NCBI GenBank assembly: GCA_022414725.1
Contig: CM039465.1
Span: forward strand, 20,110,690-20,174,689
Direction: 5' to 3'
From: Microglena sp. YARC
Lineage: Eukaryota > Chlorophyta > Chlorophyceae > Chlamydomonadales > Chlamydomonadaceae
Length of the DNA: 64,000 nucleotides
Shown here: positions 36,301 through 60,960 of the stretch, piece by piece
Layout of the letters: the number at the start of each line of letters is the position of its first letter
Numbering within the stretch: the first letter of the stretch is position 1
Notes under the pieces: model-generated
Told to the model about the DNA's origin: nothing
What the model saw: the letters and a program-made list of their open reading frames with translations, nothing else
Database searches by the model: none
Translations under genes and position numbers: made by a program

Positions 36301-39300
36301 CACATCCCGCAACTCGGCGTTGAGGTGAGCTGATGATCATTAGCCTGAGACAAACCCTATTGAGACTTCCCGCAACTGAGCTGAGCTGAGACAAACCCTG
36401 TGATTCTATCTATTATGTATACTTAACCATGTATACTACGCCATGTATACCATGCGCAGATTCAGTATCACGGCCCACAACTCAGTATTGCTGCGAGCTT
36501 GTGACTCCATGTATTCTGCACCATGTTTACTATGCCAATACAACGCCCTGCATACTGCACCATGTATACCAAGCACAGATTCAGTATCATGTCCCAAGAC
36601 TCAGTTTTGATGCGGGCTTGTTATTCAATATATTATAGATACAAAACCATGTATACTACACTACTACAAGTCCAATGCAATGCTATGCATACTTCGCCCT
36701 GTATACCAAGCTCAGTTGCAGTATCACTTCCCACAACACAGTATTGATGCGAGCTTGTGATTCAATCTATTATAAATACAAAAACATGTATAATACACCA
36801 ATACATCGCCAATACAATGCTATGCATACTGCATCCTGTATACCAAGCACAGGTGCAGTATCACGTCCCAAAACTCAGTGTTGATGCGAGCTTGAGGTAC
36901 AGGTTATTATGTATACTAAACCATGTATACTCTAACTAAATTTAGATGAGCCTTTTGCCGGGCAATGCAAACGGAAGTGAATTGGTGTATGATTTGATAT
37001 CCCGGTCTAGAGTTGATCTTGCTTCTTCGAGGTTGAGCAAGTCCTATTTGGCTCCCCCTGGGCTGATACATACATACATACAGACAGACAGACATACATA
37101 CATACATACATGCAACTGCATTCTGCCTGTTCAGGCACAATTTGTATTTGCCCTACCGTCCCTGCAAACATTTTGCGTTTGGACACACAAACACAACCTG
37201 TTTAGGCGCCCAACACAACCTACCTTTCCTGTAAATTTGTACCAAACATTTGTGCACTCCTCAGATATAGCAAGTGAGCATTTCAAGAGAGATACAAATA
37301 AATGGCTACCCCTGGACTGTACTTCCGTGTCCACGTACATAGATACATACGACTGCATTATGCTTGTTTAGGCGCACTAAGTGTTTTCCCTACCTGCCCT
37401 GCACATTGGTACCAAACATTGACGGTGGAGCAAGGGCGCATTTCAAGAGGGCTGCCAATATCTGGCTCCCCCTGGACTGTACCATACATACATACATACA
37501 TACATACATACATACATACATGCATACATACATACATACATACATACATACATACATACGTACAACTGCATTCTGCCTGTTCAGGCACAATTTGTATTTG
37601 CCCTACCTTCCCTGCAAGCACTTAGTGTTTGGATGCAGAAACACAACCTGTGTAGGCGCTCAACACAACCTACCTTTCCTGGGAATTGGTACCAAACACT
37701 TGTGCATTGACTTTGCAGGTGGAGTAAGGGCGCATTTGAAGAGGGCTACGAAGGCAATGCTGAGCTGCACACCTGGCCCTGCATCGAGTCGCAACGAGCT
37801 GCGCTTGCACAGAACACTACCCGCTTCTGCGAAGGACACCCCGCCCAGCATGTCCTTGTGGCTGGACCCAGTGGAAGCGGCAAGTCATGGCTTCTGTGGG
37901 AATCCACACTAGCTGCTGGTACGTAATTTGAATTTGAATTGCTACATGGTTTTGAGCCAACTCTGGGCTTCTCACCGTCTTACAACCCAGCTGCTGGTAC
38001 GTAATTTGAATTTGAATTTGAATTGTTACATGGTTTTGAGCCAACTCTGGGCTTCTCGCCGTCCTCCAACCCAGCTGCTGGTACGTAATTTGAATTTGAA
38101 TTTGAATTGTTACATGGTTTTGAGCCAACTCTGGGCTTCTCATCGTCTTCCAACCCAGCTGCTGGTACGTAATTCGAAATTGAATTGTTACGTTTTTTGG
38201 GCGGAGCTTCCTCATCAAGCCCCCATGTTTACCCATTTGTCCGTCCGACCATCCGTCTGGCCGCGATGAAGCCTGACATGTCAGCCTACGGTCTCGTAAC
38301 TAACTCGCATCCGTTGCCACCTGCACCTGTCGCTCTGTCGCGATCACTCTCCGCCAATTTTTAGCGTCGCAGGCAACGCTGCATAGAACTTGTTTAGCCA
38401 ACTTTGGGCTTCTCAACGTTTTAACCCAGCTGCTGGTATGGTAGGCAAATTGAAAACTTTTATGCCTTGCCACGGGGTGTGAGGTTGAAGGTTCCTTCCC
38501 GCTCGCTTGCACTGGGGAATGATTACTGTGGGTTTGGTTTTCGCAGACCGGTACCTTGTACGCAAGCTGTACAGGTTGCGTCTGAAGCCCTTCCAATCAC
38601 ACTTGTGCAAGTCCCTATAGCCTATTTGGCCTACCCCTGGACTGTAACATACATAAATACAGGTTGAGGACTAGAGTAATACGATTTTTTTGGTCCCTAC
38701 TTTATTTGTTTACAATTTCTTAACAATTCAGCGCTTTTTGATTTTTTAAAGAATGGGCCCAGTTTAAGTGGCAGGTCATGTCTTCAGTGGTAATTTACAC
38801 TAGCTGCTGGTACGTAATTTGAATTTGAATTGTTGCATGGTTTTTCAGCCAAATCTGGGCTTCTCACCATCTTCCAACTTCAAGTCCCCCCCAAGCAATG
38901 CCCACAGTGACCAGAGAGCACACTAAGTGGATTAGACAGTTTAAAATTTCAAAAATTCACAGTTCAAAAATGCGCAGTGCCCACAGAAACCAGAGAGCAG
39001 ACTATGTGGATTGGAAAGTTTTAAGACTTGTCTTTGTCACAGTATATAAGCTGTTACGTAAGCTGTCCATGATGTATAAATACAGACGTGGAGTACTAGA
39101 GTTTTACGATTTTCCAGTCCCCATTTCATGTTTTCACAATTTCTTAATAATTAAGCGCTTTTTAATCTGGAAAACAAAAAATCTGGACCCAGTGGAAGTG
39201 CCAAGTCATGGTTCTGTGTGAATCCACTCTAGCTGCTGGTACGTAATTTGAATTTGAATTGTTACATGGTTTGCAGCCAACTCTTGGCTTCTCTCTGCTT

Positions 39301-41467
39301 CCAACCTAGCTGCTGGTACGTAAGGTGTTCATGTATAAGTAAATTAGCCAAGTCATGGCTTCTGTGGGAACCCACTATAGCTGCTGGTGCGTAAGCAGTT
39401 CTTGTATATTAATAAGGATGATGATGATGATGATGATAATGACAGTTTTCCTGGTGCCCCACTGGACTCCAAATGTGCCCGCAGCCAAATGGAGTCAAGG
39501 GGGACTAATGAACATCACGAAACAATGGAAACATGTATGTGCCTTTGGTGTAGTACGATTTGCTGAGGACCAAGTCTTACTCGTTATTGTTAGTAGCCCC
39601 TACGGATAGTCTAAAATCATATTGATTATTGCTTATGTGGAGATCCACTCAAGCTACTGGTATGAAAGCTTACATAAAGTGGAGTGGTTAAAACCGTTTT
39701 AAATGGGGCCAAGCTGGGCCAAGCCCCATTTAAAACAACTAATTAGCCAATTGTGGGTAAACCCATCCTGTTTGGGCGGTGTGTGTGAGCGAATTATTTG
39801 CTGCAGCCAAGCTTTGCACACATGTCCCCATTAATCAGCTGCATTTGCAAGCATGCAAGCTTTTATTTTTTAATTCAAATCAGGTTCAAATACTTAAATT
39901 GTAAAGAAAGCAAATGTCTGCTAAGCTTTTCTTAGTAGGCAGTTGCTTTCTTTACAGTAGCTGGCTCTGTCTGCCAATGTAAGTACGTGTATGTATGTGC
40001 TTCTTTCACTTGCTTTCTTTACATTAGCTGCCTCTATCCGCTCATGTAAGTGCGTGTATGTATGTGCTTTTTTAGTTAATTTCTTTACATTAGCTGCCTC
40101 TGTCCGCTAACAGAAGTACGTGTATATATGTGCTGCTTTCACTTGCTTTCTTTACATTAGCTGCCTCTGTATTCCAACATGTTGGTGCTAGCTGGTATGG
40201 CCCAGGTCTAGCTGAATTGGCATCCATATGAAATACTTGATTTAACAAAAAGGTGTCACCACTCTGTTTTTCGATGCAGGCAAGGCAAGCGGTGTCAACC
40301 TTGTCGATGTCAGCTCCCTACCCCCAACCCAACCCACCCCCACCACCACTACACACACGCAGGTAAGGCAAGTGGTGTCAGTCTGGTCGATATCAACTCT
40401 CCACCCCCACCCCCCACCACTACACACACAGGCAAGGCAAGTGGTGTAAGCCTTGTCGATGTCAACCCCCACCCCCACCCCCACCCCACCCCCCATCACC
40501 ACACTTACACACACACAGGCAAGGCAAGTGGTGTGAGCCTTGTTGATGTCAACCCCCCACCCCACCCCCACCCCACCCCCCATCACCACACTTACACACA
40601 CACACAGGCAAGGCAAGTGGTGTCAGCCTTGTCGATGTCAACTCTCCACCCCCACTCCACCCCACCCCACCCCCCATCACCTCACACACACACAGGCAAG
40701 GCAAGTGGTGTCATCCTTGTCGATGTCAACTCCCCACCCCCACCCCCACCTCTACCACACCACACACACAGGCAAGCGGTGTCCGCCTCGTCGATGTCAA
40801 CTCCCCACCCCCACCCCCACCATCATCCCCACCCCTACCACACCACACACACACACACACAGGCAAGGCAAGCGGTGTCCGCCTCGTCGATGTCAGCTCC
40901 ATGGAGTTGAGCTCCATCCTGGAGGTGGCGCGTGGCGCGGGCAGGTACCCTCGTGTTCGCTTCATCCTTGTGGCCGACAACGCCAGCCTCCCTGTGCGAA
41001 ATCCCACCCTGGTGGCTGACCTCATGGCTGGCCTCTCTGGCTCCGGTGGCTCAGGCTGGCCCTCAAACTGCCTACTGTACATGGCAGCGAGCCCAGACTC
41101 CACCGTGTCAGTCAGCGACCCCGTGGTTGCTAGGTTTGGCATGCTCCTGACCACAGGCTTCATGAGCGAGGCCGAGTTCCAATCTACCTTGGAAACCCTG
41201 AGTGACGAGCAGTGCAAGAACCTGCAGTTGGAAGAGGTTGCGCAGGCTATCAACTGGGCCAACCAACGTGGGGGGCTAACCCTCAGGGCGGCAGCTCAAT
41301 TCATGAAGATGAACCCTAACCCAACATCGGCGGTGGCACCAAGCTCTGTACAGGAGCCCAAGCCGCCTGCAGTTGCACAGGCAGCGCCGGCAAGAGCACC
41401 TGCAGTCGACGCAGCTGACGTACCTTGCGATCCTTACTATCCTGACTGCACAAAGGAGGTTTGCTAG
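27326..41467 (+). CDS. DUF815-type P-loop ATPase, seven exons
   Basis: Exons 27326-27414, 28735-28896, 29680-29778, 31516-31609, 36087-36324, 37719-37918, 40863-41467; all junctions are GT-AG and phases agree (0,0,0,1,2,1). The first exon holds a candidate start ATG at 27334. Exon 6 reads QRAALAQNTTRFCEGHPAQH then VLVAGPSGSGKSWLLWES, an intact Walker A; exon 7 reads RLVDVSSMEL and RFILVADNASL, then CLLYMAASPDSTVSVSDPVV and RFGMLLT. This order (NT-F helix, Walker A, RL-V, Walker B-like strand, sensor-like strand) is that of DUF815 (PF05673), an AAA-related ATPase family of unknown function. The Walker B-like strand has DN where bacterial members usually have DD. The tail is Ala/Pro-rich and ends PYYPDCTKEVC. 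N-terminal exons encode helical segments (VLKGSVGEAFLLALSTS). Total about 490 residues. Confidence 0.82.
28000..28734 (+). repeat. Decayed copies of the exon-2 acceptor in intron 1
   Basis: Four diverged copies (about 28005-28110, 28205-28330, 28390-28480, 28545-28640) of the sequence around the true exon-2 acceptor at 28735. Each has CGCTTCTGCT-AAATCATC, GAGCAGGTTTTGAAAGGCAG and CTGCCAAGGATTT. Several keep AG before the exon-like part; reading frames are broken. Confidence 0.8.
29815..30000. repeat. GGGTGG low-complexity tract
   Basis: G/T-rich microsatellite in intron 3 of the ATPase gene, directly after the donor at 29778. Gly/Cys-rich open frames here are artefacts. Confidence 0.85.
30300..31515 (+). 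repeat. 67-bp splice-acceptor array in intron 3
   Basis: About 18 units of about 67 bp ending at the true acceptor (31515). Each unit has a pyrimidine tract (CTCGTTTCTCTTCCGCTC), a TAG or CAG-like acceptor and GATGTGCT, which are the first bases of exon 4 (GATGTGCTGCAGCAG). The unit body contains CTGATCAAAATCATATTGAA. Confidence 0.9.
31855..32120 (+). repeat. Copies of the exon-4 donor in intron 4
   Basis: GGGCCCTACTTTGTGGATGC followed by a GGTATGTCAG donor recurs at about 31957-31990 and, shortened, at 32088-32115, copying the end of exon 4 (31590-31618). The downstream GTACACCAATAGT-TGCCCTGCTC is copied as well. Confidence 0.8.
32340..34930. repeat. 22-26-bp minisatellite in intron 4
   Basis: About 100 units of TGTTGATGTACAGAAGGGCA and variants. 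The seed GTTGATGTACAGAA occurs once in the flanking single-copy intron (32058). A higher-order pattern is visible: the variant block 33700-33990 recurs nearly unchanged at 34608-34915. Minus-strand frames of 270-560 codons (Cys-Thr-Ser-Thr-Gln-Ile-like) are by-products of the unit length. Confidence 0.95.
35330..35475. repeat. About 45-bp tandem repeat
   Basis: Four units containing GTTACTTTTCTTGCAACAAA and CTGCCCCGTACAGTCA, in intron 4 of the ATPase gene. Confidence 0.8.
35500..36086 (+). repeat. Copies of the exon-5 acceptor in intron 4
   Basis: Three extra copies of acceptor plus exon-5 start at about 35500-35575, 35665-35735 and 35808-35920 before the true junction at 36087. Each has CCATGAA-CCAGA and CTCTACTAGAGAA. 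The third copy extends about 90 bp into exon sequence (GATAGACATGAGCTCTGATC) and remains open. Confidence 0.9.
36425..36910 (+). repeat. Copies of the exon-5 donor in intron 5
   Basis: Four diverged copies of the last bases of exon 5 (GATTCGGCATCACATCCCGC, AACTCGGCGTTGAG then GT) at about 36447-36505, 36565-36625, 36700-36760 and 36840-36900, reading CAGTATCAC-TCCCA-AACTCAGT-TTGATGCGAGC. In the copies the donor GT has become CTTG, so these look dead as donors. Confidence 0.75.
37060..37718 (+). repeat. TACA microsatellites and exon-6 acceptor copies
   Basis: (CATA)n tracts at 37067-37110 and 37485-37560 separate copies of a block that leads into exon 6. AGTGAGCATTTCAAGAG (about 37272) and GGTGGAGCAAGGGCGCATTT (about 37424) copy the exon start GTGGAGTAAGGGCGCATTTG at 37719. 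Confidence 0.8.
38214..38400 (-). mobile_element. SINE-like family 2, copy 3
   Basis: Minus-strand copy: GGGCGGAGCTTCC at the left corresponds to the GGCTCCGCC terminus, and CTCTCCGCCAATTTTTAGCG to the head. It sits inside the donor-copy field of intron 6. Confidence 0.65.
39415..39510 (+). repeat. (GAT)n-joined repeat, copy
   Basis: (GAT)7-8, then CTGGTGCCCCACTGGACTCC and AAATGTGCCCGCAGCC. Same arrangement as at 2420, 13110 and 20215. Confidence 0.65.
39665..40265. other. Intron 6 middle; one tandem repeat, nothing else recognised
   Basis: Contains an imperfect tandem of TTTCTTTACATTAGCTGCCTC-like units at about 39945-40165 and otherwise unremarkable AT-rich intron. Confidence 0.4.
40275..40862 (+). 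repeat. Exon-7 acceptor array in intron 6
   Basis: Seven extra copies (about 40278, 40362, 40433, 40518, 40606, 40694, 40770) of the junction at 40863. Each has a CACACACACAG-like acceptor, GGCAAGGCAAG-GGTGT and CTTGTCGATGTCAACTC, then a C-rich run that serves as the next pyrimidine tract. They copy about 45 bases of exon 7 (frame KASGVRLVDVSS). Confidence 0.95.
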
Positions 41468-41796
41468 TCTTTGTTTGAGGATGGGCCAGTCCCTTCAGCC
41501 TAATCGGCTACCCCCTGGACTACAGCATACATACACACACGGTTGTTACATCATGTTAACAGATTAGCTGCTTGTCTGGCAGGCTCCCCAACATGCAGTC
41601 GTTATGTGTGATCGGCGTGTAGACCCTACGGTGACTACGGCTAGCTCCTGCTTTAGCTTTGGTGTCCTTAATTTCACGTCCTGAGAGTAACTTCTTTACT
41701 CGGGTGTAACAATTTCAATTTCAATTTGGGTGTAGACATGTTCAAGTAATCCTGGTCGATTTGTCTAATCGTGTCCTGTACCAGCTAGTCAAAACT

Positions 41797-42099
41797 TCAA
41801 AATGGATCAGCCCGAAGGCTGTCCCCAAATAGACGGTTATTCTGTCTCCCCTTGTGCTTGTTGTGGTACAATGAACGGCAGTACACAGGTTGCCTACGTA
41901 TCTCTATTGCCATTTTAGGTTTTCCTTTCATGTAGTTATTTCCTTCAGCAATTATAAACTTCATGTTTAAAACACCATCTTCGGCTAATGTTGCAATATG
42001 TTGATTAGGGTCGACACATTGAGTAAAAAGATGTGAACACAAGTCCCCAGCCACAATCGTACCAGGACCTTGAGTAAGTAGGCTGCACTGATCTCGCAC
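41797..42099 (-). CDS. Unrecognised 100-codon ORF inside an inverted-repeat element
   Basis: The product has a protein-like composition and is AT-richer in codon use than the neighbouring genes (segments HIATLAEDGVLNMKFIIAEG and PKMAIEIRRQPVYCRS). It ends at a stop after GDSLRADPF, and a further exon upstream is possible. Its position between inverted repeats hints at a transposon-derived coding remnant, but no transposase motif is visible. Confidence 0.35.
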   Translation of the reverse strand: MRDQCSLLTQGPGTIVAGDLCSHLFTQCVDPNQHIATLAEDGVLNMKFIIAEGNNYMKGKPKMAIEIRRQPVYCRSLYHNKHKGRQNNRLFGDSLRADPF

Positions 42100-42422
42100 T
42101 CCCTAGGACAAGAAGGGCAAAGTCCCCCTCCCCCTCCCCCTCCCCTACACGCACATGTGGTACAATGTACGGCAGTACATGGGTTTCTTAAGTAGGCTGC
42201 ACGGGCCTCGCAGTAACTAGGACCAGAGGGGCCTTGCTGGTTGGATTTGTTTTGATTACTTTGTCTACCAGCCTGTAGGCTGCTTCCTGTCTGGGGGCGG
42301 AGGGAACATGTGTATCATAAGCACTACTGCACAATACGCAGGACGCCCGAAGAATCAAATCAAGTGTTGAGGTAAGATCAAGTCTCCAGATTCACAGAAA
42401 TAGGCTGTTTTGAAGGTACGAT

Positions 42423-42618
42423 CAGGGTACTTCAAATTGCCAAATTGGCCAGCGCTATAGCGCACTTAAAAACAACAATAAATGCGCTTTGTAGTGCAAA
42501 AAGCGCAAAAATTGCTTGCTGCGCCCACAGGGAGTTGCAAAAAACTGCGCTTAAAGTGCAGAGGGGGTCAAAAAGTCAGCGCTCAAAGGCGCAAAAGTGC
42601 GCGCTTTGAATTACCCTG
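42423..42618. mobile_element. hAT-like MITE, copy 1
   Basis: 196 bp with terminal inverted repeats CAGGGTACTTCAAA / CAGGGTAATTCAAA, flanked by perfect 8-bp direct repeats GGTACGAT (42415-42422 and 42619-42626). An 8-bp target duplication with CAGGG termini is the hAT superfamily signature. The interior is full of GCGC words (AGTGCAAAAAGCGCA). Confidence 0.92.
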
Positions 42619-43064
42619 GGTACGATCTGTTAAAAGCATCACTAATGCAGCAGCTAAGACTACTATTGAAATTGAAATGGTTACATCCGAGTAATGGAGT
42701 CACTCTCAGGACGTGGGATTAAGGACACCACAGCGTAAACCGAAGCTAGCTGTAGTCACCGTAGAGCAGCTAAGGCTACCGTATTGAAATTGAAATTGAA
42801 ATTGTTACATCCGAGTACGGTACTGTGCCACTCTCAGGACGTAAAGTTAAGGACACCACTGCGTAAGCCGGAACTAGCAGTAGTCACCATATTGACTACC
42901 GTATACTCCCGAGTACATAATGTAATTACAGGGCTGCTGGCGAAAGAAGGGCCCTGTTGAGGATACTCTTCATTTGGTTCTACAACAAATATTCGCCTAC
43001 CTGCAGTCTTTTGTAGCCAAGGACTGCAATAAGTCAATCAAACAGTCAACAACAACAGCAGGGC

Positions 43065-43250
43065 TCTTCTCTTCGGCTTTTCTAACCAGCTTCTAGGCGC
43101 CTCCCTGCGCCAAACACTGTGCTACGCCCAATTATTTGAGCTGTTCTGGACAGCTGATGGTGCCAAATTATAGGTGCACTACGTTATGTAAGTTTGGCTG
43201 AGTAGTCAGTCAGGGGAGCTGCGTAGAAGCTGTCCCTCGTAGTCCAAAAG
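43065..43250. mobile_element. MITE, TAGCAGCTTC family
   Basis: Left end TTTCTAACCAGCTTCTAGGC, right end GGGAGCTGCGTAGAAGCTGT. The interior contains GCGCCAAACACTGTGCTACG. It lies just downstream of the cyclophilin-40-like gene. Confidence 0.5.
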
Positions 43251-43647
43251 AAAAGCTATGAACAACAACAATAACATGATTCAATTTAAATCATAGCATT
43301 ATGATCAAAATGAACTTTCCACAATCCAATTTCCTCTCTGTATCCAAAAGCCTACCAGCTTTCAGGCTTCTCTCCTTGTGCTGCTCGTGGTAGAATTAGC
43401 AGAATAAGACACATCAACATCAGCACCAGCACCAGCCACCGCAGTCAAGGGGCCGAGATAAGACTGTGCAGTCAGACTGTGTATGGGGCCAGGCTGTCAA
43501 CTCGGGCACCTCCTGGCCTGAAGTCCCATACCAGTATAACCAATGGGGAAACCGTGGTGATCGATTGAGGAGCGCGAGGATCGTTATTCGTCACACAACC
43601 TCACGCCAAACAATCAAGATCAAATATAGATTTCTCTAGAGGTGTGA

Positions 43648-60232
<16,585 letters not shown>

Positions 60233-60293
60233 GTACCACCTCACGTGCAGAGTGAACCAAACGCAACATGAATCTAACGCAACGTGAGCCTAC

Positions 60294-60487
60294 CAGGGTA
60301 CTACATTTTGTCAAATTGGTCAGCGAATAAAGCGCACAAACGTCAAATTGGTCAGAGCTTTCTAGTGCAAAAAGCGCAAAAACTGCGCGCTGCGCCCACA
60401 GGGGGTTGAAAAACTGCACGAAAAGCACAGTGAGGCTCGAAAAAGAAGCGCGTACACGCGCTGCCGCGCGTGCTTTGTAGTACCCTG
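60294..60487. mobile_element. hAT-like MITE, copy 3 (near the gene start)
   Basis: 194 bp, termini CAGGGTACTACA on both sides, flanked by GAGCCTAC (60286-60293) and GAACCTAC (60488-60495), an 8-bp duplication with one mismatch. It ends about 60 bp upstream of the putative start of the cyclophilin-40-like gene, in its promoter or 5' leader. Confidence 0.9.
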
Positions 60488-60499
60488 GAACCTACCAAA

Positions 60500-60955
60500 G
60501 ATGCGTGGTTCATAAGGTGCTCCCGCCGATTAGACCTTTCCTAGACGTCTGTTGTTTGTGGTGTATAGGCTCACTCAGCAGACGACAGTCTTATCAACAC
60601 TGCACCGGAGGTCCTCAGGTTCAAAGCGCAGTGAGCAACCACACATGCGTGTTTATTAAGTCTAGCCAGTTAAGACGCAGCCAAAAAGGCTAAATAGACT
60701 TGCCCAACCTCAATATTGGGGAGGGCTGTAAACAAAACAAGCACTGATGAACTGAACCCCAACAAATTGTAAACGACGGGGGCCCAAAATTTGTTCCATA
60801 CAGATGAGTTAGCTTCAATTTAAAAGGCATTAAAAGGAATAAGGCATTAAAAGACATCATTAATATTATTAAATTTAAAAGGCATTAAAAGGAATAAGGC
60901 ATTAAAAGGAATAAGGCATTAAAAGACATCATTAATACTATTAATAAATTGATGG
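60500..60955. other. Intergenic gap between two minus-strand genes
   Basis: About 0.5 kb between the stop of the upstream gene (60961) and the MITE before the cyclophilin-40-like gene. Contains three GGCATTAAAAGGAATAA repeats (60825-60925) and CAACCTCAATATTGGGGAGG, similar to 51212-51245 (shared AATAGGCT/AATAGACTTGCCCAACC). No promoter element recognised. Confidence 0.4.
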
Positions 60956-60960
60956 ATATG

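Larger units (their letters stand above)
37945..39660 (+). repeat. Copies of the exon-6 donor in intron 6
   Basis: AGCTGCTGGTACGTAATTTG, the exon-6 end plus donor, recurs at about 37990, 38077, 38158, 38810 and 39231, with weaker copies at 38420, 39310, 39385 and 39650. Three copies (38760, 39186, 39348) also include upstream exon sequence around the Walker A region (CAAGTCATGG-TTCTGTG). Most keep an intact GTACGT donor. Confidence 0.9.
41626..42889. mobile_element. Candidate element with about 100-bp inverted ends
   Basis: Left end 41626-41728 (CTACGGTGACTACGGCTAGC inward to AATTTCAATTTCAATTT) is inverted relative to 42665-42764, and to a tandem second copy at 42783-42889. Between them lie an open frame (41797-42099) and a nested hAT-like MITE. 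No target duplication identified; could be a degraded DNA transposon or an accidental inverted repeat. Confidence 0.5.
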
